A stretch of DNA of 64,000 bases from Panax quinquefolius (Eukaryota > Streptophyta > Magnoliopsida > Apiales > Araliaceae). Position numbers and translations under genes: made by a program. The notes beneath the pieces are model-generated. The model was not told the origin of the DNA, ran no database searches, and saw only the letters and a list, made by a program, of their open reading frames with translations. Where the stretch lies: the NCBI GenBank assembly GCA_020205615.1, contig CM035162.1:38182464-38246463 (forward strand), given 5' to 3'. Of this stretch, positions 22,269 through 32,715 are shown piece after piece; within the stretch, counting starts at the first letter, position 1, and each line of letters starts with the position of its first letter.

Positions 22269-22957
22269 TGTAATAAGACCCCAACTTTTTGAATAAAAAT
22301 GAATTTTCTATAATTATCATTTTTGAATATTATGGAATAAATTTAATATAATGTTATAGTTGTGGGTAGTATTTATAAATTTTGCAAAGTATGCAAGTTG
22401 TTATATTATATTCGATTGGCTCGGGAATATTCATTTTAGCAGGAATATTCGCATAACTGAGCAATCATTGGTGGACCCCATTATGTAATTATCATTGTCG
22501 GATTGAGAAAACGACAAAAATATTTTATCAAAATAACTACGAAAAATTTTACCGCTGATACCGCTTGAACTACTTCCTAGTAAAAGTACAAGAATACGCG
22601 TGGTTGCATAAGAGCACACACAGATTGATTATCGATGCTTACGTGAGAAGTCATTCGATTTTGTTCAATTATTGCTATAGTAATTGTTGCATAATATCTC
22701 ACGTTATTTGATTCAATTATTGTCGATATTTTATATATTGTTAAAATCAATAATTGAGACGACAAAGTTATTAATATTATTATTTGCAATATTAACGATG
22801 TCTAGAAGTTCGCAAGAGAGAGTTTTGATCACCCTAATCACGCCAATAGGAGTAATCCTTATTGAAAGCCCCTCTATCCCGGGAACGACACGGTCGATTA
22901 ATATTATGAATTGTAATAAAGGTGATAAATGTTGTTAAAATTATTAAGGTGATTTTA
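22269..22957 (+). mobile_element. E3 3' LTR, first 689 bp, cut by E4
   Basis: It matches the first 700 bases of the 5' LTR at 14820-15515, with scattered differences. It stops at AAGGTGATTTTA where the family B LTR of E4 begins. The rest of this LTR was not found in the window. Confidence 0.85.
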
Positions 22958-23505
22958 TGAGAGACCCAGATTTTATCAATAAAGATTTAAATTTTGTCGA
23001 AATAATTTTTAATATTATGGTGTGAATTTGAGATAATATTATAGTTGTGGGTAGTATTTATAAATTTTGCAAAGTATGCAAGTGGTTATATTATATTCGA
23101 TTGGTCTGGGAATATTCGGTTTAGCGAGGAATATTCGATAACGGCTCAATCATTGGTGGACCCCATAATGTAATTATTGTCTGATTGAGAAAACGACAAA
23201 AATATTTTATTGAAATAACGGCGGAAGTTTTACCGTTGATCTTCGTTGAACTACTCTCAGTAGTAAAAGTACAATACGTACGTGGTGGTTGCAGTAGCAC
23301 ACTAAGATTGATTATCGATGCTTATGTGAGAAGTCACTCAATTTGATTCCATTATTGCCGATTAATAATATGAATTATTATAATGATAATGACGCTTTTG
23401 TTTTATTCAGTATTATTAACGTAATAAAATGCGAAACATCTTTTTATATAAAATGTAATACTTTATTAAAGTTATTCTATAAATAGAATATATTATATTT
23501 TATTA

Positions 23506-23575
23506 TGCATAGTGTTGTATAGTATTTTGCATAGTGTTTTGCATAGTGTTGCATAGTGTTTGCATAGTAAAATGT
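23506..23575 (+). repeat. TTGCATAGTG short tandem array in family B LTR
   Basis: Five or so copies of TTGCATAGTGTT or TTTTGCATAGT. The same array is at about 29318-29390 and, inverted, at about 60560-60605, so it marks this LTR type. Confidence 0.75.
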
Positions 23576-23696
23576 TTTTATATAAATAGAATATATGATA
23601 TTTTATTTAAAAGATTTTGCTTTAAATATGGACCGTCAGATTAAAGTAAATCAATCTGGACCGTTCATGGATTAATTAATATGCATTCTATTTTCC

Positions 23697-23705
23697 TATA
23701 AATAG
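23697..23705 (+). promoter_or_regulatory. TATA box of the E4 5' LTR
   Basis: TATAAATAG is followed by a purine-rich leader. It matches the E3 site at 15983. Confidence 0.65.
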
Positions 23706-24032
23706 AAGCTTATTCCCTTCATTATTTTCTTACGAATTCACTGAAACTCTAAAGAAAGAAATTATAGAGAGAAAATCTATAGAGAGAAAGAAGAAGAGTA
23801 TTCTGCTACTTCACTTTTCCAATATTCAGTTCTTCTAAGGTAAGGGGTATTATTTGTTGTATCTGTAAGGTGTTATTCTTTCTTATTCATGAAGAGAACT
23901 TCATTATTCCATTCATTATTATTCATTGAATAACTCAGTAAAAGTGGTATACCCTATACATAACCTGTATATGCATATACCCTATACTTGGTGAAATCCT
24001 TATGTTATTCCATTCTTATTTATTCATTGGAA

Positions 24033-24395
24033 TAACTCAGTATACGCCGAATCCCCTATACTTGGTGATCTTCTTCATTATTCCATTCTTAATTATTCTC
24101 ATTAGAATATCCCGCTCTGCAGTGTTTACACCGGACTCGGGTTCCATTGTTTATTATTCAAGATTTATTATTCTTTGGAATATCATGTGCATGTGTTTTA
24201 CACCGACCTGGTTCCATTGTTTATTATTCCGCATTTATTATTCTCATTGGAATATCCTGCTCGTGTGTTTTACAATTTGGACTTGGTTCCATTGTTTATT
24301 ATTCAAATTTATTATTACATTTGGATCATCCTGCTTGCGGTGAATTTCACCGACACCGTTCCGTTATTATTATTCTCATTGGAATAACCTGCCTC
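24033..24395 (+). repeat. About 73-bp tandem units in family B LTR
   Basis: Units start near 24033, 24102, 24177, 24250 and 24323 with GGAATATCC-like words. They continue through GTTTTACACCGACC and GGTTCCATTGTTTATTATTC. The repeat generates overlapping spurious frames (24002-24458). Related units are in the E3 LTR at 16160-16510 and after the gap at 54886. Confidence 0.75.
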
Positions 24396-25462
24396 ATGCC
24401 AAGTATCGCATGTATGGTAATTTCTTTTGTTATTCCATTCTTTATTATACCCAAATAGTTAAAACTTTGACTTCTATACTCCATGAAATTAGTAGAATAT
24501 CCTTGATATTTGCGTTTCATCCAGTATCTTTTCATGAAAATATTCTTCCGATCATTCTTGAATTTTACTCTACAAAACAAAGATTCTGTTGATAATTTGG
24601 ACGTTATTAATTCCTCGGATAAAATAATTCTTGAACTTGTTTTATTGAATTATTATGTCATTGTCATCATCCTCATGATATATTATGTTATCTTTGGCTT
24701 ACGTGCATAGATGAACTTAATATGATTATGACCGAGGATCATTCTTGTATAATCATGGCTTGTTATAAATGATGTGATAAAAGTCCTCAAATGGGCCTCA
24801 TGAATGCAAAGTGATGGATAGTTTTTGGTATGATTATGACCGTGGGTGATTCTAAGATAGTCAATTACCATTGATAATTTGATGAAAATCCTTGACCGTG
24901 GTACATGGATGATTAGATATTGTGGTTTATTCATTAAACCGAGTCTTAATGATAAAAATTTATGAAAACCTTTTAAAACCTAAAAGATAGTAGACTTTAT
25001 TTTCTACTTGACTTTTTAATGGATTGCATATTCACCGCAGCTTAAACCGGTTGTTTATTGTATTTTATCGCTTTAACATCATGTTGAAGGCTAATGATAA
25101 TTTATTCTCGCATTATCTTAGTCATAATATTTCTTCTTTAAATAGTTGAGCTCACCCTTTCTTTTTCACCGTCTCTCTTGAAATGAGAATATAGCTAGGG
25201 ACGAGTTGGGAAAAAGAGTGATGGTCCCGAAGATAGCATTAGTAGTCCTCACTATTCTCATTAAATAGTGTAACAATAAATGTAATGAGGACTCCTTGAG
25301 TATGGATATTGTCTAAATGACAATATTCCTATTAGAACTCTCGGTTTATGTATTGTCGTATATTACACTACGGATGTATAATTAAGTTTGTATTTAAATT
25401 TATGTACCATGTAAGTGGCGACCAAGATGGGTGACGTATACCTAATTTTGGGGGCGTCACAA

Positions 25463-25476
25463 CAGGTATCGAGCTT
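25463..25476 (+). promoter_or_regulatory. Primer binding site of E4
   Basis: CAGGTATCGAGCTT follows the LTR end and resembles the Met-tRNA-type site of the other copies. Confidence 0.6.
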
Positions 25477-25645
25477 AGGATATGATCCCCATGGTGAGGT
25501 GTGAGATAAGAACTAGGAGGGAGAGACGGGAATTCCTTATTAGTATGACCTACCTAAATTTATTTGGTATTTAATTGGTCGAATCAGAGTATAGGGATAA
25601 TATGTGATATGTTAATTAACCCTTGTTTTGTGACGGTGTTTGAGA

Positions 25646-26007
25646 ATGACATCCGAAAATACCGAGATAAGCAATGAAGCACATGAGAGTGTTGATTCAC
25701 TTTCAAACAAAAGGTAACGACCAACAACACGATAATAATCATATTTGGTGGCAAATTCGCCTATCGAAACAATGATAACCATCGTGGGGAAATTATCATG
25801 CTAAGAATGGTAACCACTTGATTGTGTAATCATGGCAAAGATAATAGAAGTGGAAATTGCAAGAAGAGAGAAGGTCATTTAGCTCAATTTTGTTGTGCAC
25901 CAAAGTCAAGTCTAGCTGGGACGGTGGCACCAAAGGTGGATATGGACAAAACAAAGTCGTTGGTTTTAGGAAGTGCATTTTTTCATGACTTCTCAAAAAG
26001 CGAGTAA
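25646..26007 (+). pseudogene. gag: E4 gag remnant, capsid domain deleted
   Basis: The ATG at 25646 opens a short Gag N-terminus like that of E3 (ATGACATCC). The sequence then jumps at about 25700-25730 to the Asn-rich spacer before the zinc knuckle. The whole capsid domain is lost. Frame 25822-26007 keeps NCKKREGHLAQFCC, one partial knuckle whose first Cys is absent or out of frame. It then runs to the Gag-Pol joint. Confidence 0.7.
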
Positions 26008-26009
26008 AC

Positions 26010-26400
26010 CAAACGAAGTTAGAACGGGTTAGTTAATTATAAATTGCGAAGTCTATACCTTATAAGATACCGGTTCTACCCATTATTTTATCTCTCTTGC
26101 TTATGCTCAACGCTTAAATTTGACTCGGAGAAGTTAGACTTTGACTTATTGGTTGAAACTTCGTTAGTAGGAGCCTTCGTTATCGCTTACTATTTTTTAA
26201 ATCTTGTTTGATTCAAATAAACACTTTCACGCTACTTCGTCGATCTTATCTTTTGAAAACACTTGCCTTTGATGTGATTTTAGGAATCAATTGGTTAACT
26301 ACTCATCATACTTTTCGTAGGTTGTTAGCTTTTATATTCATAACCAACCCGTTATACTGAATTCAAAGTAACCAAACCCTAAAGTTAATCATTTGTTATA
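26010..26400 (+). pseudogene. pol: E4 pol: aspartic protease remnant
   Basis: The start TTATAAATTGCGAAGTCTAT corresponds to IINCEVYTL. It is followed by TAA, then GATACCGGTTCTACCCATTA, which keeps the active-site Asp-Thr-Gly-Ser. The WLTTHH block is near 26292. Frameshifts and a small deletion follow it. Confidence 0.7.
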
Positions 26401-26404
26401 TCAA

Positions 26405-26600
26405 GCCATAAGTAAAAGAGCCCCGATCCTTTCGTTGTTGACTTCCTTGTGTGGAATGCACCGGCCGCACTTTTCAGTAGGCTACGTCGTGAATGACGAT
26501 GACAAGTTGATAGGTATCATTGTGAGGTGCTATCTAGGTTAAAGGATATAAGTCATGGTTGGTATCAATGTAACGTATTATCAAGTCTTGGATAAGAGTA
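26405..26600 (+). other. Unidentified block, related to the RT-replacing block of E5-E7
   Basis: It shares TTGACTTCCTTGTGTGGAAT, GATAGGTATCATTGTGAGGT and GGATATAAGTCA-type words with 34200-34345 and 42325-42475 (+) and 51390-51540 (-). Here it sits between protease and the RT entry instead of within RT. I do not recognise a protein in it. Confidence 0.5.
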
Positions 26601-26775
26601 GCGCTTTTGAATGATATTTCTATCATTAATAAATTTCTTAACGATTCTTGAAGATTTCCTAGCCTACCCTAGAGCGTGAAATTGAATTTTGTATTGACCC
26701 CAAAGATCTGAAAACCCATTTCTTAAACCCTCAAATATTTCTTCAACTAAAAGGATCTGCTTACGAGGATTATGA
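26601..26775 (+). pseudogene. pol: E4 pol stub: RT entry fused to RNase H piece
   Basis: GAGCGTGAAATTGAATTTTG (RT entry; compare 19465) is followed within 70 bases by CTCAAATATTTCTTCAACTA, the RNase H LKYFF block. The RT core and most of RNase H are therefore deleted. Integrase is also absent. Confidence 0.65.
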
Positions 26776-28679
26776 TGAAAGTCATAATAAAAGCATTGGA
26801 CTAATGAAAATCATGGGTATATGAAGTATTAGTAAGTGTTATGATGAGTTATGTGGTTATTATGTGAAAACATGAAAGTTTCTTAGAAATCACAAAGGGT
26901 TGAAAAATCGATTTTGGTAAAAAATGTAACATGAAATTCAATTGACCATATTTCCTATTATATTTTGAATTTTTGAGTGTGGTAAAGTCCTAGAGTTAGA
27001 TCTATGAGTTACCTAACTAATCCAAGTGGAATTACTGGAAAAGGTGTTGTAGATTTTTGTGGACTGATTTTAGCAAAGGAGTGCAAAGCTGCAAAAATCG
27101 AAAAAAAAATACGCCATGATTTTAGAGCGGCTGTTTCGGCCACTTAAATTATGAGAAATATTCTGGCCTTTTGGGACATGAAGGTATATGGTATAAAGTA
27201 CCTCCTGTCCAAAAATGAGCTCATTCTGACTTAAAATGAGCAAGTTATGACTATTTCAATATTTAGGTTTTTCCGATTTAAAAATGCTATAACCGGAGTT
27301 CTATAACTCATGACCATGAAATTTAAACTGGAAGCTCACGTTAACATGTGTAAGATTCTGCCAAGATTTGGGAATTTTTGGAGTTATCCTTGAGGTAGCT
27401 AATTTCTTAAGGAATTAATTGGAAATTAATTTTGAAAAATAGTAAATGAATTTTAAAATTCGAGAAAAAATATATTTTCATTATGGGACTATATTATGCT
27501 AAATCCCAGAAAAAGAAATATTTTTGGGACTGATTTAGTATTTTTCATGAAAATAGTTTAGTTACTGAATATATGAGTTAAATATGTTATGTGAAGTAAC
27601 AAAGTTGAAAATAGGATTTTATGGCTAGAGAATTATATATAGAGTATATATGCATATTTTTGAGGATTTGATAATTGGTGATGATATTTTATGAGTATGG
27701 CATTTTGAATGATTAAATGCATTATATGGTAAAAGCGTAAACAATTGAGATAAATTGTTTATAAATTTAAGAAATGATTAAAATATTGTTATAATATTAA
27801 TGATATTAGATTATGAGATTATTAAGTGATTGATAACATGGGGATATTCTTGAATCTGGATAAATTATATTATAAATGTTTAATATTTATCCTTTATCTT
27901 ATTTGATTGATTCTTTATATCATTATCCTCACGCTTATATTATGTTGAAAGTCATCTCGTGGCTCGTAGTGCATAGATGGACTTGGTATGATTATGACCG
28001 AGGATTGTTCTAGTATAATCATAACCGTAATTGAAAACACGATTATCTTTGGCCGTAGTGCATGGATAATTTGTGGTTGTGATACTAATGAATACACGAT
28101 TATCTTTGGTAGTAGTGCATGGATAATTTGTGGTCGTGATACTAATGAATACACGATTATCTTTGGTCAGTAGTGCATGGATAATTTGTGGTCGTGATAC
28201 TAATGAATACACGATTATCTTTGGTAGTAGTGTATGGATAATTTGTGGTCGTGATACTAATGAATACACGATTATCTTTGGCCGTAGTAGGTCATGGATA
28301 ATTCGTGGTCGTGATACTAATGAATATCCTCGGCACGTAGTGCGTGGATGATTCGATGATATGAATTAATTATTGAGTGAGTCTCAAAGAATGAAATATT
28401 AATTCATGGATGTGGTAAAAGTCATCTTTAGTAGTAGTGCATTGATAGACTTGGTATGATTATGAACACGGATTATTCAGTATAATCATGATCAGTATTG
28501 AAAACACGAATATCCTTGGCCAGCCGGTGCATGGATAATTCGTGGTCGTGATACTATTAAGTGCGTCTCTCAAAGATTATTGGTTTTACTGATTGTATAT
28601 CTTTGGCTCAGTAAAAAAGATGAATTGTTAATGAATATCTTCGGTAGGATTGCGAAGATGAATTTAATATTTTAACGAT
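26776..28679 (+). mobile_element. Probable LTR fragment of a further family, inside E4
   Basis: About 1.9 kb of non-coding sequence replaces the rest of pol. Its second half has the LTR-style words GTAGTGCATAGATGGACTTGG and AATATCTTCGG...GCGAAGATGAA known from the other LTRs. The first half (26880-27600) does not match families A-C by eye. Neither end has clean LTR termini, so its nature is inferred. Confidence 0.5.
28040..28345 (+). repeat. 57-60 bp tandem repeat, five copies
   Basis: Units begin with CATGGATAATTTGTGGTCGT at 28061, 28118, 28176, 28233 (TATGG) and 28293, with a diverged one at 28343. Each contains GATACTAATGAATACACGAT and TATCTTTGG. The array gives mirrored repetitive frames on both strands (27915-28351). 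It is a local expansion of a unit that occurs singly in family A LTRs (about 16875-16960). Confidence 0.85.
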
Positions 28680-28767
28680 AAAGGTATTCAAGGTATTCTC
28701 ACCTCTTTATCATACCAGATATCGTTATACTTAATTTCGAGGGCTTAAATTCCATAAGGAGGGGAGA
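28680..28767 (+). pseudogene. pol: E4 pol 3' end and polypurine tract
   Basis: GGTATTCTCACCTCTTTATC, then CATACCAGATATCG, equals the last pol codons in E3 and E6. It is followed by CCATAAGGAGGGGAGAT, the polypurine tract, directly before the LTR. Confidence 0.65.
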
Positions 28768-29782
28768 TCAGGAGACCCTCAGATTTTATCAATAAAGATT
28801 TAAATTTTGTCGAAATAATTTTTAATATTATGGTGTGAATTTGAGATAATATTATAGTTGTGGGTAGTATTTATAAATTTTGCAAAGTATGCAAGTGGTT
28901 ATATCATATTCGATTGGTGGGGAATATTTGGTTTAGCAGGGGAATATTCGTATGCAATGATACCAATCATTGGTGGACCTGATAATGTAATTATTGCCGG
29001 ATTGAGAAAACGACAAAAATATTTTATTAAAATAACGGCGGAAGTTTTACTGCTTGATCTTGTTGAACTACTCTCAGTAGTAAAAGTAATGCGATGTCGT
29101 GTGGTTGCATAAGAAGCTTACCGGTATTGATTATTGATGCTTATGTGAGAAGTCACTCAACTTGATTCCATTATTGTCGATTAATAATATGAATTATTAT
29201 AATGATAATGACGTTTTGTTTTATTCAGATTATTAACGTAATAAAACGAAACATCTTTTATATAAACATAATAATTTATTAAAGTTATTCTATAAATAGA
29301 ATATATTATATTTTATTATGCATAGTGTTGCATAGTGTTTTGCATAGTATTTTGCATAGTGTTGCATAGTGTTTGCATAGTAAAATGTTTTTATATAAAT
29401 AGAATATATGATATTTTATTTAAAAGATTTTGCTTTAAATATGGACCGTCGATTAAAGTAAATCAATCTGACCGCTTCATGGATTAATTACTATGCATTC
29501 TATTTTCCTATAAATAAAGCTTATTCCTTCATTATTTTCTTACGAATTCAATTTGAAACTCTAGAGAGAAATTATAGAGAAGCTATAGAGAAAAATCTAT
29601 AGAGAGAAAGAAGAAGAAGTATTCTACTACTTCACTTTTCCAATATTCATTCTTCTAAGGTAAGGGGTATTATTTGTTGTACCCGTAAGGGGTGTTATTC
29701 TTTCTTATTCATGAAGAGAACTTCTGTTATTCCATTCATTATTATTCTATTGGAATAACCTGTAAAAGTGGTATACCCTATA
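28768..29782 (+). mobile_element. E4 3' LTR, first part, cut by the E5-E7 nest
   Basis: It matches the first kilobase of the E4 5' LTR, including the TTGCATAGTG array (29318-29390) and a TATA-like TATAAATAA (29519-29527). It stops at GGTATACCCTATA. The continuing part of a family B LTR is found at 54886-56150 beyond the gap. Confidence 0.85.
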
Positions 29783-29805
29783 TGTGACGCCCCCAAAATA
29801 GGTAT
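29783..29805 (-). mobile_element. Tip of the E5 3' LTR, split off by E6
   Basis: TGTGACGCCCCCAAAATAGG and then TAT is the reverse complement of an LTR end. The same LTR resumes at 46899 with ACACAACACCC. The bases GGTAT (29801-29805) and TGTAT (46894-46898) flank E6 as an imperfect 5-bp target duplication. E6 thus sits 23 bases inside the E5 LTR. Confidence 0.75.
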
Positions 29806-30407
29806 TGTAAGACCCCGAAATTTTTTTAAATAGAAAGGAATTTCCTTTATTTATTATTTTGAAATAGTAAGGGTTGATTTGATTAATGTGGATAGTTAAG
29901 GGTTAAATACGCAAATATTTCAAAATAAGCAAGTGGTTATAAAATATTCATTACCGTTTGGGAATATTCGTTTGGTCGTGGAATATTCATCTTCGTCGGA
30001 ATATTCGTATCTACGACGACGCAAAACCATGTGTGGGCCCCATAACGGAAAGCGATTGGATGAGGAAAACGACAAAAGTTTGGGTGGTTATAAATAACTG
30101 CGTAGTTATTTACCATTAAGACCGCTGGAATACCCTAAGTGGTTAAAATACATGAATACGCGTGGTCAGACAAGAAGACACCAGATTGCACAAAGATTGT
30201 TGAATTATTGATTCTCACGTAAAGATGGCACTACTTCAATAATTTTCACAGTGAGTTATCGCTCAATATTTTATTTTATTGATTCAATAATTGTCGCGTT
30301 GATATTTTATATTATTGTTGTTCAATAATTGTCATCGCACAAGATTTCCCATTATCGATCAATAATTCATATTATTTGAATAATATTATTAGATAACATT
30401 ATTGGCA

Positions 30408-30551
30408 ATGTCTAGAAAGTTCTCGCTTAAGGAGAGGTTTGGTCACCTAATTGCGCCAAAGAAGGAGAGATCCTTATCGAAAGCCCCTCTTTCCCGGGAA
30501 CAAATGGTTGTCATAAATGTGATTCTCGTAATATTATTTGTGAATAATTAA
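30408..30551 (+). other. Short open frame across the conserved U3 block (not in the other copies)
   Basis: In this copy only, the U3 block reads as 47 codons starting MSRKFSLKERFGHLIAPKKE. The equivalent blocks at 36771, 38239 and 44025 are broken by stops or shifts. Conservation looks nucleotide-level instead of coding. It is listed because it is too short for a normal frame search. Confidence 0.2.
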
Positions 30552-31029
30552 TTATTGATTCATATGATAAGAAATATTTATTTTATATGAATATAAATGA
30601 TGGATTTATTTATGTGGTTATTAATGAAGGAAGAAATGTTGAGGTGTTTTATCGGTATTTTATCTGGATTGGAGGTATTAAAAAATTAAATCGTGGGTTT
30701 TGAGATATATTGCGGGGTTATAATTTTTAATCCGACCGCTGATTGTGGTAATTTTTGGGTATGTTATACATACATAAGTTGAGTATATGTCCACAAATTT
30801 TGAACCGCTAAAATGCACGAATGATTTGTTATGAATTTTAAGAGGTGTCTGATTCTAAATTAGGGTTATAATTGATTTTGGTGGAAAATTCTAGAATTGA
30901 GTGGGCCCCACTTGTGGTTGGTGAAAAAAATGTGCTGAATTTTATTTCAAATGTGGTGGGTGGCAATAGTAGTAGTGTAAAGCCATCGTGTAGCAGTCAA
31001 GTCTCGCTTCTAAGTGGCTAACATTTTCC

Positions 31030-31038
31030 TATAAATAG
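31030..31038 (+). promoter_or_regulatory. TATA box of the E6 5' LTR
   Basis: CCTATAAATAGAGGGCT occurs in all family C LTRs that keep this region (also 37387, 38852, 44649, and 48351 on the minus strand). The leader CACACCGTAAACAAAG follows about 35 bases on, a likely start region for transcription. Confidence 0.7.
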
Positions 31039-31312
31039 AGGGCTAAGTTAGAATTGAAAATCACACCGTAAACAAAGTTTTCTTTTTCTCTCTATATTAT
31101 CGAGCGTATTTTGTGAGTATTTAGATACTTTGAGAGTTGCTGCTCAAGAGACAAGTTTCATTCGTAATCACTTCCGACCTTTCCTTCCAAGTAATCGATT
31201 CTTTGAGGTAAGGGATATTATTTCTTTTCGTAATGATATTATTTCTTCAATATCATTACGCTTTGAAATGTCGATCTGAAGTTTTTATCAAATTTGGAAC
31301 TTTTTCATGCTC

Positions 31313-31398
31313 GGGTTACTATTCATGAGTTACTATTCACGAGTTACTATTCATGAGTTACTATTCACGAGTTACTATTCACGAAGTACTATTCATGA
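31313..31398 (+). repeat. 14-bp tandem array (GAGTTACTATTCAC) in family C LTR
   Basis: About six copies of GAGTTACTATTCAC/TG. Shorter arrays lie at about 39130-39190 and 44925-44985, and inverted at about 48000-48080 and 54285-54365. Confidence 0.8.
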
Positions 31399-31729
31399 AA
31401 GCGTGAAAATGTTTTTTTTTGGAATTTCTATCTTTTGGTGTTTGAGTTACTATATTCACGATACGACACTATTCACGATATCTGACTATTCATCGAAAAA
31501 TAAAATTTCTTCTTTTCGTCCAAAACATCTATTCTGGATACTAGCTTTGATTGTATCCATGTTTTGATCATTCTTGAATTTTACACCACTATGATTATTT
31601 TTGAGGTATTGTTGGACATGGATAAAACAAAGTACGAATCCTTAATCCTTAATCCTTGTCATTTTGTTTCAATCGGATTCGTTCTTTAAAATATTTTCAT
31701 CATCCTCGGTCTTAAATGATGATATTATT

Positions 31730-31985
31730 GAATATCTTTGGCCCAGTAGTGCAAAGATGAATGATTTCAAGAATATCTTTGGCCCTCAGTAGTGGCAAAG
31801 AAGATGAGCGTGTGTTTAAATGAACACGACCGATCGATGAATATCTTTGGCCTTTAGTGCAAAAGAGAACAGTGTTGAGATGAACATGACCGATTGATGA
31901 ATATCTTTGGCCTTTAGTGCAAAGATGAACAAAAGTTGAGATGAACATGACCGATTGATGAATATCTTTGGCTGAAAGATGAATA
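31730..31985 (+). repeat. Array of about 60-bp units each holding an ATCTTTG/CAAAGAT hairpin
   Basis: Each unit has GAATATCTTTGGCC, then AGTGCAAAGATGAA. ATCTTTG and CAAAGAT form a 7-bp stem (for example 31734-31740 with 31752-31758) around an 11-base loop. About five units occur here, and comparable arrays are in every family C LTR. They lie downstream of the TATA box, so they would be in the RNA. Confidence 0.7.
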
Positions 31986-32530
31986 TTTGATTTGAGATGA
32001 ATATTGATTGATGTTACTGGGATAAAATATTGATGATGGACCGTTAAATTCATAGATTATAGTAGATTTCATTCTCTACGTAACTCTTCTATGAATTATT
32101 ATTTCACGCGCTAATATTGATCCGAAACTTGTTGTCTATCAGATTCTATCGATTTTTCCTCGCTGGAGACTAACGATAATTTGTTGTATATTATCTTAGT
32201 CATAGTATTCTTTACCGGGCTAGTTGAGCTCACCCTTTTCCTTGTTGTTCCATTTTCTTCTCGTGAGGCGAGAATGTAAATGAGTACTTAGTCTGGGTAA
32301 TGGAATGAAGGTTCTAGAGAGAGTTGTTTAGTAGTCCTCACCATTTTTGTAAAATAATGTATCAATAAATGTGATGGGGATTTATTTGAGTATAGATATT
32401 GTCTAAAAGATAATATTTGTATTTAAACTCACAAGCCATACTGTTGTAATAATAAAGTTGTAGTTGTTTCGCACTATGTATTTGGCACTCGTAACGGGTG
32501 TGGTGTATACCTATTTTGGGGCGCCACAGT

Positions 32531-32540
32531 TGGTATCGAG
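32531..32540 (+). promoter_or_regulatory. Primer binding site of E6
   Basis: TGGTATCGAG follows the LTR end. It is the Met-tRNA-type site, with a small change at the AGAGC end. Confidence 0.7.
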
Positions 32541-32715
32541 ATCTTAGGGATATGATCTCCATGGAAATGGGGAATAGAACTAGAGAGGGAGAGACGAGTA
32601 AATCCTTCGCCAGTGTGTCCTACCTAAGCTTATTTGTTAGTTGGTCAAGATATAGGGATATTATGTGATATATTGATTTCCTTAATTAACCCTTGTTTTA
32701 TGATAGTTTTTTAGA

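Larger units (their letters stand above)
22958..25461 (+). mobile_element. E4 5' LTR, complete (family B)
   Basis: This 2,504-bp LTR runs from TGAGAGACCCAGATTTTATC to GGGGGCGTCACA. The same head recurs at 28768 after a polypurine tract. It is related to family A in its second half (TATA box, GGAATA repeats, end block) but has a different head. It also lacks the conserved U3 block. Confidence 0.9.
29806..32528 (+). mobile_element. E6 5' LTR, complete (family C reference copy)
   Basis: This 2,723-bp LTR runs from TGTAAGACCCCGAAATTT to GGGGCGCCACA, with a primer site directly after it. The order inside is: head, conserved U3 block (30408-30502), TATA box (31030), 14-bp tandem array (31313-31398), hairpin-unit array (31730-31985), and the GGGCTAGTTGAGCTCACCC end block (32218). 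Family C has a shared U3 block and end block with family A but otherwise different sequence. Confidence 0.92.

Noticed and set aside
24002..24458. Three overlapping frames with YYS/LGSIVYYS repeats
   Set aside because: They read the 73-bp tandem units of the family B LTR in three frames. Also seen at 59935-60219 on the minus strand.
28040..28345. Regular repeats resembling a CRISPR array
   Set aside because: Units are contiguous with no unique spacers, in plant retroelement DNA. It is an ordinary tandem repeat.
30408..30551. LTR-encoded 47-codon protein as a conserved accessory gene
   Set aside because: Other copies of the block have stops or frameshifts early, so coding conservation is not supported. 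Kept only as a low-confidence note.
31712..32053. Repetitive frames such as 31712-32053 (-), 39536-39826 (-), 45314-45595 (-), 47369-47554 (+), 53656-53925 (+)
   Set aside because: They are translations of the hairpin-unit arrays in LTRs and not proteins.
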